25,587 nucleotides of DNA from JBBTVO01 sp038063195 (GCA_038063195.1 JBBTVO010000004.1:1-25587); one strand, 5' to 3'. Counted from the stretch's first letter, positions 6,663 through 13,997 are shown. A program made the numbers and translations. The notes: generated by a model not told the origin, from the letters alone.

Positions 6663-8171
6663 TTAAAATTTTAAACCAAGCTGTGATTCATCATTCATAG
6701 CGCTAAAAGCTTCAGCTCCTTGGGACTCTTCTTCCTCATTCCAAATCTTTACTTTCCCATATTCCCCATCGTATCCCGGATCAATTTCTATATTTCCTTC
6801 CCGAACCTTCCTAACTCCTTCCGCGACTTTTTCTCCCGAATGTTTTGAAATCTCAGAAATCGGAGTCTTAAGAAGTACCTCAATTTCAGAACCGAATTCA
6901 TGGCAAATATTTTCAAACGCATCTTTTACCTTTTGACTTAAGACTGTCGCCGAATATGACTCCGCAATTATTTCATTTAAGGGAACTAGCTTCACATAAG
7001 GCGGATGATTCTTTCCTTTGTCCGTATACCATTTTATCCCCGAAGGACTTATTTTGGCCTCGCTTTCAATAACTGCTCCTTTTGATAATTCCTGCACTCG
7101 GTACAAAACTCCTTCCGTAAGTTTTCTCTTGCAAACCGGGCAAATATTTCCGTCTTTGCGAAGTTCCTCCGGTCCTCTTATCACTTTACAATTCCTATGC
7201 CCCGAGAAATGATACTTCCCCTCTTCAGGATAAAACTCAATAGTGTACTGAATTTCCAATTTTCCTTTCTTGTCTCTTTTGATTGCATCAGTAATATCTT
7301 TATACGAAATCTCAAAATGCGGGGAGCTTTCAAAATTTTCGCTGTGAGCATTTGCGCCATCAACTTTCTTGTTTTTCAAACTAAGTTTATCCGCATTGTG
7401 AACACGAAAATTTTTGTGAGCGACCTCAGCATTTTTCCGCAAAGTAAAAACCGTCGCTTCCCGTCCCATCTTCGGCCCCGAATGAGCATCGGAGAATGAC
7501 AAGATTGAGCGAGAATTTAGCTCCGGCATGACCCAATTCATCTCAGGATCACTTGAAAGTCCGGTCTCAACTGCGTAAATATTTTTTGCGTATTTTCCGA
7601 ATGCTTCTTCGAGTGAATCAAAGCCTGAGGCACTTCCGTAAATTCCAAAATGCGGGGTCCACACATGACAGGGAATCAGCATTATATTTTCATCAATACC
7701 TAAGAGAAGTTCGACAAGATTTTCGGAGGATAATCCAAAAATCGGACGGCCGTCTGCCATCAGATTAAAAGCCCGTCTTGTAAATTCTTTAGTTATCTTT
7801 TCAACTGTTTCAAGGCTTGGCGCAAAAATCAGATTATGAATCCTTCGGAGTTTATCTCCTTGTTTGTAAATACTTGAAAGCTCGGTGCTGAGCAAAAAGA
7901 GTACCTCTTTTTGGCTTTCAGCTTTCTGACTACTGTCTACAGCTGTAGTCCGTAGTCCGTAGTCTATAGACTTTAATTTATACAATCCTTGTGTATCTTC
8001 ACTAAGCTGACTTTTAAGCTCACGAAACCAAAGAGGGTGAGTAAAATCGCTTGCGGAAATTATATCAAGACCTTTAAGTCTTGCCCATCTTGCCATCTCA
8101 GGCAAAATCATATTTGGAGAAACCGCTCGGGAATATTTACTGTGTAAATGAAGATCAGCTACAAAAGTCAT
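6663..8171 (-). CDS. Endonuclease Q-family PHP-domain nuclease
   Basis: A 502-residue homologue of EndoQ, which nicks DNA 5' of deaminated bases such as hypoxanthine, uracil and xanthine. The PHP metal site is visible: ADLHLHSKYSRAVSPNM (Asp6, His8, His10), SASDFTHPLWF, a glutamate in LLSTELSSIY, IPCHVWTPHFG, and FSDAHSG. A zinc-binding segment follows (GHRNC with CPVCKRKL), then helices typical of the family's DNA-binding C terminus. It is longer than the about 420-residue archaeal enzyme, partly because of an in-frame repeat at residues 67-82. The family is often mis-labelled 'UvrD helicase'. A TGTTATAAT box at 8252-8260 could give a 70-nt leader. It heads a two-gene operon with the phosphoribosyltransferase. 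Confidence 0.88.
   Translation of the reverse strand: MTFVADLHLHSKYSRAVSPNMILPEMARWARLKGLDIISASDFTHPLWFRELKSQLSEDTQGLYKLKSIDYGLRTTAVDSSQKAESQKEVLFLLSTELSSIYKQGDKLRRIHNLIFAPSLETVEKITKEFTRRAFNLMADGRPIFGLSSENLVELLLGIDENIMLIPCHVWTPHFGIYGSASGFDSLEEAFGKYAKNIYAVETGLSSDPEMNWVMPELNSRSILSFSDAHSGPKMGREATVFTLRKNAEVAHKNFRVHNADKLSLKNKKVDGANAHSENFESSPHFEISYKDITDAIKRDKKGKLEIQYTIEFYPEEGKYHFSGHRNCKVIRGPEELRKDGNICPVCKRKLTEGVLYRVQELSKGAVIESEAKISPSGIKWYTDKGKNHPPYVKLVPLNEIIAESYSATVLSQKVKDAFENICHEFGSEIEVLLKTPISEISKHSGEKVAEGVRKVREGNIEIDPGYDGEYGKVKIWNEEEESQGAEAFSAMNDESQLGLKF
7928..7971 (-). repeat. In-frame palindromic/heptamer repeat inside EndoQ gene
   Basis: Coding strand contains GACTACG twice, then GACTACAGCTGTAGAC (a CTACAGCTGTAG palindrome) and CAGTAGTC, flanked by a GTCTATAGAC palindrome. 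It encodes about residues 67-82, in a low-similarity loop between PHP motifs. It shares GC(T/A)GTAGACAGTAGTC with the repeat at 11246-11297 in the ligase gene. Confidence 0.7.
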
Positions 8172-8251
8172 ATTATCCGATATTAATCGCTCCTTGAGCC
8201 GTATTCGAATAGTTCTAAAAAGGCGAAAGGTAAGATAAGTCGGACAAAGCT

Positions 8252-8260
8252 ATTATAACA
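8252..8260 (-). promoter_or_regulatory. Possible extended -10 promoter upstream of EndoQ
   Basis: TGTTATAAT on the minus strand immediately after the upstream gene's stop. It would give a 5' leader of about 70 nt for the EndoQ operon, unlike the leaderless pattern elsewhere. A weaker TAATAT box lies 8 nt before ATG 8171. Confidence 0.4.
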
Positions 8261-8261
8261 T

Positions 8262-8678
8262 TTAAGCTTCGCTTTCCGACCATGACTTCTGAGCAGACGA
8301 AACCGCCTCTATTAATGCAGTTACCCCTTGCTCTTTGAACACCATTCTTACTTGGGAGGTTAAATGATCAAGAATGGTCTTATCTAATGTCATTCTGTAA
8401 ATTTCATCATCTCTTACCAAAATTCCTTCCGTAAGAAGTTTTCTGATATTACCCTGCGCTGAAACTGTAAGCCTTCCTTCTTCTAAAAATCTGCCGAGAA
8501 AAGGTGCATTCTCAGACGCAGCTTCAATGCCTTGGGCAAATTTTATTTCATCAGCAGGAAAATTGATTGGAGCCTCTAATTTGGTGGATTGCAAAACAAA
8601 CGCTGTGAGGATTTCATATTCAGAGGGCTGCATAGAAACGTGCTCTGATCCTATTCTTCTATCTGTTTCCGTTGTCAT
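8262..8678 (-). CDS. Hypothetical protein, possible winged-helix-like fold
   Basis: A 138-residue soluble protein without a recognisable family. It is mostly helical; SEYEILTAFVLQSTKLEAP and GRLTVSAQGNIRKLLTEGILVRDDEIYRMTLDKTI have the rhythm of a helix-turn-helix followed by a small beta wing, but this is only a suggestion. The C-terminal tail is helical. The start at ATG 8678 is supported by a Shine-Dalgarno-like AAGGTG 8 nt upstream and by a promoter with a leader of about 30 nt, which makes it different from the leaderless genes around it. It may precede the EndoQ operon on the same transcript. Confidence 0.6.
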   Translation of the reverse strand: MTTETDRRIGSEHVSMQPSEYEILTAFVLQSTKLEAPINFPADEIKFAQGIEAASENAPFLGRFLEEGRLTVSAQGNIRKLLTEGILVRDDEIYRMTLDKTILDHLTSQVRMVFKEQGVTALIEAVSSAQKSWSESEA

Positions 8679-8711
8679 TCAAATCACCTTCTTTGAAATC
8701 TTAATGGAGCA

Positions 8712-8740
8712 AGAATAGCACTGGATCTTTAGATTGTCAA
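8712..8740 (-). promoter_or_regulatory. Promoter of the 138-residue protein gene
   Basis: Perfect -35 TTGACA (8735-8740), 17-bp spacer and -10 TATTCT (8712-8717). The start codon is 33 nt further on, with AAGGTG in between, so this transcript has a conventional leader. Confidence 0.65.
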
Positions 8741-8811
8741 TGCATCAAGATTCCTATTGTGATGAACAAATTATCATAGCATCACCTTCTCTTTTGTCTT
8801 TCTTGCAAAAT

Positions 8812-9729
8812 TTAATTACCACCGGAAGACTTTGCTAAATCTGGAAACATATTCGGCAAAAATCTCCTACTTATAAATTTTTCTGATAGTTTATTTATCG
8901 CTTCTTGTGAGACAGAAGACACAAATAAACTTGCCCAATTAGGTAGTTGCCCAACCTCCCTAACAGCCTCTTTAGTGGTGGCCAACCAGATTAGTCCTTT
9001 GTCTATTGGGGACACCTCTATCTTAAATGGCAATGAAGGAATGTGTTCTTGCATTTCGCGTCTGAATTGAGATTGTGCATCACTGTTTTCCACGATCAGA
9101 TTGAAAAGAGCCCACTCGCTTTCAAGTTGCTCAAAAATTATGTCTTCTGAATTTAAGTCTATTGCTTTCTTATCTTCCATAAAACCTACTAAGATAGGTC
9201 TTGGAGGAGTTTTTTTAAAAACCAAATGATCTGGCAAAACCAATCCCGAACCCAACCTATTCAGTACTGGGTTAATAATTTTTGAAGTTAAAACAGGATT
9301 AGTAACAAAATATTCTGGATTTGTTTGTACAAATTCTCTGGTAATAATCTCTTCAAAGACTTTTCCTTTTAATTGTCCGCTTGCTTTTCGTAAAGCTTGT
9401 ACTTGCTCTCCTTTATACCAACGTTTTATGTCTTCATTTCCTATCTCGCTTGCACTAATTGTTTGCTCGAAGAACCTCTCGAGCATATGAACAGCGTGAC
9501 TTGATAATAAATTTAGTGGAAAACCAGATTCAGTCATCAAATCTAAGCACGGTTCATCTGGCATATCGAGTAAAGAGTGTTTACGGGGAACCTTTTGGAC
9601 ATATTGAGTCCGTTTTTCGCTAATAGTTTTATTCTTAGACCTACGGGAAGATTGATTACGAAATTTAGTTTGCTTAAATTTTTCCAGCCTCTGACTTCCT
9701 CCCCAATCATAATATTCATATTCGCGCAT
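8812..9729 (-). CDS. Unknown protein with PD-(D/E)XK-like residues
   Basis: A 305-residue protein with a strongly basic, low-complexity N terminus (residues about 12-50, rich in Lys, Arg, Ser and Gln) and a C-terminal alpha/beta domain. In the domain a helix with GKVFEEIITREF (Glu126/127) is followed by VLPDHLVF (Pro166-Asp167) and, after a strand, ILVGFMEDKKA (Glu185-Asp-Lys187). This Glu / Pro-Asp / Glu-X-Lys spacing is what a PD-(D/E)XK nuclease core would show, so a DNA-acting enzyme is possible; I do not recognise a named family. It has its own near-leaderless promoter and sits directly downstream of the ligase gene. Confidence 0.6.
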   Translation of the reverse strand: MREYEYYDWGGSQRLEKFKQTKFRNQSSRRSKNKTISEKRTQYVQKVPRKHSLLDMPDEPCLDLMTESGFPLNLLSSHAVHMLERFFEQTISASEIGNEDIKRWYKGEQVQALRKASGQLKGKVFEEIITREFVQTNPEYFVTNPVLTSKIINPVLNRLGSGLVLPDHLVFKKTPPRPILVGFMEDKKAIDLNSEDIIFEQLESEWALFNLIVENSDAQSQFRREMQEHIPSLPFKIEVSPIDKGLIWLATTKEAVREVGQLPNWASLFVSSVSQEAINKLSEKFISRRFLPNMFPDLAKSSGGN

Positions 9730-9738
9730 AATTTTGAA

Positions 9739-9767
9739 ACAATACCACTGCTTCTCGATTTTGTCAA
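9739..9767 (-). promoter_or_regulatory. Promoter of the PD-(D/E)XK-like gene
   Basis: Perfect -35 TTGACA (9762-9767), 17-bp spacer and -10 TATTGT (9739-9744), ending 9 nt before ATG 9729; predicted leader about 2-3 nt. The -35 lies just beyond the stop of the ligase gene at 9768. Confidence 0.7.
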
Positions 9768-11591
9768 TTACTTTTTGTGGTGGGAGAATTGTTGTTTATA
9801 GAGTTTCTTTATCTCCTCCACAGTTGTGGCATCTTCTGCTCTCTTGTCTTTTTCTCTAAATTTGACTAATCTAGGAAATCTTAAAGCGTATCCCGACCCA
9901 TCCTTATCACGTCCCGCAGTATGAATTGGAGAACGGGTTATTTCATCGGCAACTATTTCTAAAACTACTTTCGGCTCCAACCAAAAAGAAGGAACTATAT
10001 CCGAATTTACCCGCGCCGGCTTGTGTTCAACTTTTAGCTTTTTTGAAATTTCATTTACTTTCCGGAATTCATCATCCGTGAGTCCCGTTCCCAGCCTTGT
10101 TATCGAAACAAACTCATCTTTCTTCTCATCATAAACTCCGACGAGTAATCCTCCGACTCCGAATTCAGTTCTCTTTCCTTTTCCTGTATACACGCCAATC
10201 AGAACGCAGTCGACCGTATCATTTAATGCTCCTGCCTGAGAACGCTTAAACTTTACCCAATGAAATCCTCTCCCTCCTGCAATATACGGGCTATCAAGTT
10301 TTTTTAACATCAGCCCTTCAAGTCCTTCTGAGATTTCTTCTTCAAAAAATTTAATAATCTCAGCCGGGTTTTTCAGAACTCTTTCTTCCGCAAGCTTTAC
10401 AGTCTGATTGTCTTTATGAAGAATTTTTTCAAGAAGCTTTCTTCGCTCTCTATATGGTTTTTCCGTAACATCCTCTCCATCCAGATACAAAATATCGAAA
10501 GCGAACATCACAAGCGGAAGTTCTTTTGCTTTCTCCTCAACATTATATTTCCTTCTTCTTTTTGTCGTCTCCTGAAAAGGTAAAAACTCCGAAGTCACGG
10601 GATTGTAAGCAATCGCTTCACCTTCCAAGATCGCACTTTTTGCTTTTACCTCATTTAAAACTCCATCTATAAGATCAGGAAATGCATGTGTCATATTCTC
10701 AAGATTTCTTGAGAAAATCTGGACAACCTCTCCTCCACCTCCGAGGTGGTGTTGCGCCTGCGGCACACCTCGGAGGTGTATCCTATCCAAATGCACCTGG
10801 ACTCGGAATCCGTCAAACTTCGGCTCTGCCGCAAATTCGTGACCGAGTCGCTTCACTGCTTCCTCGGCAGATGGAAGTCTTTCTGCAAGCGCGGGCCGTA
10901 CGGGTTTTCCGACCATCAGCTTAGTCTTTTTAACCGCATCGATTCCGCTTTTGAAAAATGTTTGCGCGACTAAGCCAAGATCACTTGTCTTGTTATATGC
11001 GTCTTCAAGAATTGGTCGAAGAGTTTTATCACCGTGCTTGGCAAGAGATAATGAATCTAAAATTGTCGGCCCACCTATTCCAAGACGCAAAGTTCCGAGA
11101 GGAATATTTACCACGTGTTTTACGGAAATTGGATCAAGCTTTTTAAGAAGCTCAGAAAGTGTCCCGACCTTTTTCTCAACAGTTCCCTCACCTGAAAATT
11201 TTGCAATCTCAAGAAGTTTGGAACAAACTTCGCTCACGGTCAACGGACTACTGTCTACTGCTTTTTTTCTGCTGTGGTCTGTCGTCTGTAGCCGGTCAGC
11301 CAATGATTGCGCAGCCAATCCAAAATTACCAAGCTTCCTGTAGAGTTTTAAAACCTCCGCTTTATCTTCTCCAAAAGCCCTTGAAACAGATTGAGCAATC
11401 ATTGCCTCCGCCATTCCTATTTCAATTGGTTCGAAAAACGGCGCTACTCTTCCCTGAAGAAGATAGCAAATCTTCCCAATCTCCTGCGCATCCGACTCCT
11501 TAAAAAGCTTCGACAAAATATCGATTAATTCTAATCTTTTCGAAGTCCCTTCTAACTTCTCGTAATATTCCCCTAACGTCCTAAATTTCAT
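9768..11591 (-). CDS. lig: ATP-dependent DNA ligase, archaeal (LigB) type
   Basis: A 607-residue ATP-dependent DNA ligase sealing nicks via a lysyl-AMP intermediate. The N-terminal DNA-binding domain occupies about residues 1-215. The nucleotidyltransferase motifs follow: I, EPKFDGFRVQVH with catalytic Lys258; Ia-like IFSRN (292-296); LEGEAI (322-327); IIIa, VMFAFDILYLDG (361-372); IV, EGLMLKK (425-431); V, WVKFKR (445-450). An OB domain ends with HTAGRDKDGSGYALRFPRLVKF. Two in-frame repeat insertions are visible, at residues about 98-116 and 271-286; the second splits motif I from the IFSRN strand, which are normally joined by a short turn. The ATG overlaps the previous stop as TAATG, and GGGAG lies 10 nt upstream. 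Third gene of the Fic operon. Confidence 0.95.
   Translation of the reverse strand: MKFRTLGEYYEKLEGTSKRLELIDILSKLFKESDAQEIGKICYLLQGRVAPFFEPIEIGMAEAMIAQSVSRAFGEDKAEVLKLYRKLGNFGLAAQSLADRLQTTDHSRKKAVDSSPLTVSEVCSKLLEIAKFSGEGTVEKKVGTLSELLKKLDPISVKHVVNIPLGTLRLGIGGPTILDSLSLAKHGDKTLRPILEDAYNKTSDLGLVAQTFFKSGIDAVKKTKLMVGKPVRPALAERLPSAEEAVKRLGHEFAAEPKFDGFRVQVHLDRIHLRGVPQAQHHLGGGGEVVQIFSRNLENMTHAFPDLIDGVLNEVKAKSAILEGEAIAYNPVTSEFLPFQETTKRRRKYNVEEKAKELPLVMFAFDILYLDGEDVTEKPYRERRKLLEKILHKDNQTVKLAEERVLKNPAEIIKFFEEEISEGLEGLMLKKLDSPYIAGGRGFHWVKFKRSQAGALNDTVDCVLIGVYTGKGKRTEFGVGGLLVGVYDEKKDEFVSITRLGTGLTDDEFRKVNEISKKLKVEHKPARVNSDIVPSFWLEPKVVLEIVADEITRSPIHTAGRDKDGSGYALRFPRLVKFREKDKRAEDATTVEEIKKLYKQQFSHHKK
10736..10779 (-). 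repeat. Palindromic repeat inside ligase gene, next to motif I
   Basis: Two copies of an ACCTCSGAGGTG-type palindrome, at 10736-10748 and 10764-10779, arranged as arms around a GC-rich centre, GTTGCGCCTGCGGC. It encodes Gly/His-rich residues 271-286 right after EPKFDGFRVQVHLDR. The local GC content is far above the surrounding gene. Confidence 0.75.
11246..11297 (-). repeat. In-frame repeat inside ligase N-terminal domain
   Basis: Coding strand contains short near-repeats of the form CAGACSACAGAC, an A-rich centre and then GCAGTAGACAGTAGTC, the same end as the EndoQ repeat at 7928-7971. Both encode the peptide AVDSS. It covers about residues 99-116, between two conserved helices. Confidence 0.65.
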
Positions 11592-12247
11592 TATTTTCTT
11601 TCTCCCAACATTTGTACAATCTCTTCATGCGACATATGCTGCGGCCAATACATATCGCCAGAAGTTCCATAAACAGGAGTGGTATCGGATTGTGTAATAT
11701 TTGCTTCGACTATCTCCCTTACCTTAGTAACTCGCAACTGAATATCTTCGGCTTTATTTTCTGGTAGCTTTTCTCTCCCAAGAAATGGATTTCTTGAAAA
11801 CGGGTGTGCAACCGCTGTGTCAATAACTACAAAACCTGCAAATTGCGTACTCGCAACCCTTCCAGGGTAAAATAATTCAGTACTCTCTCTTATTGCAATT
11901 GCGACCATCTGATCTAAATCCTCCATTGTAGCCCCATACACAACGTTAAAGTGTGAAGTCAGCAGATAAGCATTCCTTGCTTCGGATCTACTTAACGGCC
12001 AAGAATGACGAAGCGATCTATCATCAAAATCTTCTGCAAACTTATTAGATGGTAATCCGTTAGATAATATGGTGGGGATTTTATCCATCTTTTCCCAGTG
12101 AAATTGATGTATTGTGCTTAGAACATCAATAATTTCTGTAGGTTGGCCTTCTCTAAGTTCTGTTCTACTTTCTTCCATATTTATCTGAGTATTTTTCTTT
12201 AATTCACTCTTACTTTTTGACTCTATCTTTTTTTCTTCTTGTGTCAT
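11591..12247 (-). CDS. Unknown protein in Fic-ligase operon
   Basis: A 218-residue soluble protein of unknown family. After a charged, disordered N terminus (about 40 residues) comes VLSTIHQFHWEKMDKIPTIL followed by SNGLPSNKFA. A His-rich strand then '...IPTILSNGL' superficially resembles the opening of ADP-ribosyltransferase-fold proteins (DarT, Tpt1), but I cannot find their full catalytic sets, so this is only a hint. Later segments include SEARNAYLLTSHFNVVYGAT, AGFVVIDTAVAHPFSRNPF and a C-terminal VYGTSGDMYWPQHMSHEE. Its ATG overlaps the Fic stop (ATGA) and its TAA overlaps the ligase ATG (TAATG), so all three are translationally coupled. Confidence 0.6.
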   Translation of the reverse strand: MTQEEKKIESKSKSELKKNTQINMEESRTELREGQPTEIIDVLSTIHQFHWEKMDKIPTILSNGLPSNKFAEDFDDRSLRHSWPLSRSEARNAYLLTSHFNVVYGATMEDLDQMVAIAIRESTELFYPGRVASTQFAGFVVIDTAVAHPFSRNPFLGREKLPENKAEDIQLRVTKVREIVEANITQSDTTPVYGTSGDMYWPQHMSHEEIVQMLGERK

Positions 12248-13293
12248 TTCATTATATATTTTGCGGCTTTTGTCTTGCCTTGTTTGCGGATTATACCCGC
12301 CTTTATCAATCCTTTCAACTCATTAAGTATCGTATCCTCAGAAACCATTGGGAAAAGCATCTCATATGCTTTGTTCTGAAGATATCCGGTCTCCTGAATA
12401 TATTCGACTATCTTAAGTTGCCTGTCGGTCAGCATAAGCGGTTTATTTCCAAGTTTTTGTCTCAGTTTTCCGTCAATTGAAATCTTTTCAACCTTATCTT
12501 TTATTTTCGAAAGCTCAATTGCAAGTCCTTCTGTAAAATATTCAAGCCAATGCGTCAGATCTCCATCATGTTTTTCCACACTTTGAAGTCCGTCATAATA
12601 CCTTTCCGCTTCCTTATCAAAATATTCTTCAAGAGAAAAGAATTTACGTATGTCATAACCTTCAAGAAAGAGAATTAAAGTCGATAAAGCCCGCGCAACC
12701 CTCCCGTTTCCGTCAAGAAAAGGGTGAATTCTTACAAATTCATAATGAACAACTCCGCTCTTCAAAATGGGATGAATTTCCTGTCCTTCGGGCGTATTCA
12801 TAAATGCAATCAAGTCATTTATTTGTATAGGAACTGCCACAGAAAGCGGGGGACGGAAAGAGACCTTTCCGGTGTAACTATTCTTCACAACCACCTGAGT
12901 TTTTCGGTACTGCCCGCATTGTTCCTCGGGTAAAATCTTTTTTACGGCAAGTGCATGTAGCTTTTTAATAAACTCATCATCAAGTTGCTTTTTTGGATCT
13001 TCTCCAACTTCGCCGATATACTCAATAACCTTTCTATAATTAATAACCTCCTGAATATCGCGCTGGCGCGCGACGACATTGTCCCCCATTATTACTTTCT
13101 CAGCTTGATCAAAATTGAGCTCATTTCCTTCAATGTGAGTTCCGTAATGGACAGTACGGACAAGTGCGTCTTCCTGAAATTGTTTCTCGTAATAAGGGAG
13201 TAGTGGCGCTCTGTCTATAATTTCCTTTGAAGCCTCAATAATCCCAATGTTTTTAAGGATTTTGTGAGTTATTGTAAATTTCGGCGAATACAT
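12244..13293 (-). CDS. Fic-domain protein (probable AMP transferase)
   Basis: A 349-residue Fic protein, expected to transfer AMP (or another phosphate-linked group) from a nucleotide to hydroxyl side chains of target proteins. Domains: an N-terminal Fic_N-like helical region with VHYGTHIEGNEL (49-60), the Fic core with the catalytic HPFLDGNGRVAR (190-201) and flap region KTQVVVKNSYTGKVSFRPP (131-149), and a C-terminal winged helix (DRQLKIVEYIQETGYLQNKAYEMLF...SEDTILNELKGLIKAGII). The segment before IEGN has Gly-Thr-His where many relatives have Ser-Ser/Thr-x, so the autoinhibitory motif [S/T]xxxE[G/N] is imperfect. It leads a coupled operon with an unknown protein and DNA ligase. Confidence 0.92.
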   Translation of the reverse strand: MYSPKFTITHKILKNIGIIEASKEIIDRAPLLPYYEKQFQEDALVRTVHYGTHIEGNELNFDQAEKVIMGDNVVARQRDIQEVINYRKVIEYIGEVGEDPKKQLDDEFIKKLHALAVKKILPEEQCGQYRKTQVVVKNSYTGKVSFRPPLSVAVPIQINDLIAFMNTPEGQEIHPILKSGVVHYEFVRIHPFLDGNGRVARALSTLILFLEGYDIRKFFSLEEYFDKEAERYYDGLQSVEKHDGDLTHWLEYFTEGLAIELSKIKDKVEKISIDGKLRQKLGNKPLMLTDRQLKIVEYIQETGYLQNKAYEMLFPMVSEDTILNELKGLIKAGIIRKQGKTKAAKYIMK

Positions 13294-13301
13294 TTGCGTT
13301 A

Positions 13302-13330
13302 ATTATGCGGGAAATATCGCGCTTAGTCAA
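13302..13330 (-). promoter_or_regulatory. Promoter of the Fic-ligase operon
   Basis: -35 TTGACT (13325-13330), 17-bp spacer and -10 CATAAT (13302-13307), ending 8 nt before ATG 13293; predicted leader 1-2 nt. The -35 overlaps the stop codon of the upstream gene. Confidence 0.7.
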
Positions 13331-13683
13331 TCCATGGAAGCAGTAAGTTGATAAAATATTTCTTCGCATTCGCCAAGCTCACCACTCGAAATACTCTTAT
13401 AGAAAGATCCAATAAGCCATTTTTTTCCGGCATTTGGATCTTCTAGGATTACAGGATTACCTTTAAGTGGTTCGATGCAAGATATTATTATTCTTTTTGT
13501 CCCTTCATCGGTATCATAACCTCCTTCAAATCTTCTATGTCGGTATTGACTAAGACCTGAACTTGAAAGCGCCTGCCAAAAAGTTGGCTGATGAGGTTCG
13601 GTTGAAATTGTCAAAAAATCGACTAATAGACCGTGCAAAGCCTGCTCTCTTTCTTTTAAACCTTTTTCTCTTTCGACTGTCAT
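13327..13683 (-). CDS. Hypothetical protein, unknown family
   Basis: A 118-residue soluble protein. The N terminus is helical (EREKGLKEREQALHGLLVDFLTIS), followed by a region suggesting a small alpha/beta fold (SSGLSQYRHRRFEGGYDTDEGTKRIIISCIEPLKGNPVILEDPNAGKKWLIGSFYKS). No membrane segment or known motif is visible. ATG 13683 is preferred over TTG 13689 because an extended -10 box ends 8 nt upstream of it. It is divergent from the DUF5654-type gene, with which it shares a 44-bp intergenic region, and immediately precedes the Fic promoter. Confidence 0.6.
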   Translation of the reverse strand: MTVEREKGLKEREQALHGLLVDFLTISTEPHQPTFWQALSSSGLSQYRHRRFEGGYDTDEGTKRIIISCIEPLKGNPVILEDPNAGKKWLIGSFYKSISSGELGECEEIFYQLTASMD

Positions 13684-13691
13684 AGGCAAAG

Positions 13692-13700
13692 ATTATATCA
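13692..13700 (-). promoter_or_regulatory. Extended -10 promoter, leftward gene of divergent pair
   Basis: TGATATAAT on the minus strand, with the -10 ending 8 nt before ATG 13683. Together with the opposite box at 13713-13721 it packs two promoters into 44 bp. Confidence 0.65.
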
Positions 13701-13712
13701 TATATAAATTAG

Positions 13713-13721
13713 TGCTATAAT
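13713..13721 (+). promoter_or_regulatory. Extended -10 promoter, rightward gene of divergent pair
   Basis: TGCTATAAT, with the -10 hexamer TATAAT (13716-13721) ending 6 nt before ATG 13728. Normal -10 to start spacing would put +1 on the A of ATG, giving a fully leaderless mRNA. Confidence 0.7.
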
Positions 13722-13727
13722 TCTTTT

Positions 13728-13994
13728 ATGGCGGAGGACAAAACTAAAAAAGAAACTAAGCTTCAGGTAGAAATTATAAAGCAAATGCTGACTCTTTCTA
13801 CAAGCGGGTTTGGGCTTGTAGCCGCTCTTGCGTGGAACAGCCTAATTCAAGAAGTAGTAAATACCTACGTTAAGAAATGGCTTCCGGGAAATTCAGGAGT
13901 TATATCTTTATTAATCTATGCTCTCGTCGTCACAATCCTCGCAGTCTTTGTAACTCTGCAATTGTCGAAATTATCCCAGAGGCTTCAGGAGTAG
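13728..13994 (+). CDS. DUF5654-type small membrane protein
   Basis: An 88-residue protein with a charged N terminus (MAEDKTKKETKLQVEIIKQM) and two hydrophobic segments at about residues 25-45 and 60-80. The segment GFGLVAALAWNSLIQEVV is typical of a small family (DUF5654) seen in CPR bacteria and archaea; function unknown. It is the only plus-strand gene in the second half of the window, transcribed from a leaderless promoter. It ends 3 nt before the convergent gene's stop at 13998, without a visible terminator. Confidence 0.75.
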   Translation: MAEDKTKKETKLQVEIIKQMLTLSTSGFGLVAALAWNSLIQEVVNTYVKKWLPGNSGVISLLIYALVVTILAVFVTLQLSKLSQRLQE

Positions 13995-13997
13995 GAA

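Noticed and set aside
10951..11343. 130-codon plus-strand open frame
   Set aside because: Antisense shadow of the ligase gene, which has full motif support.
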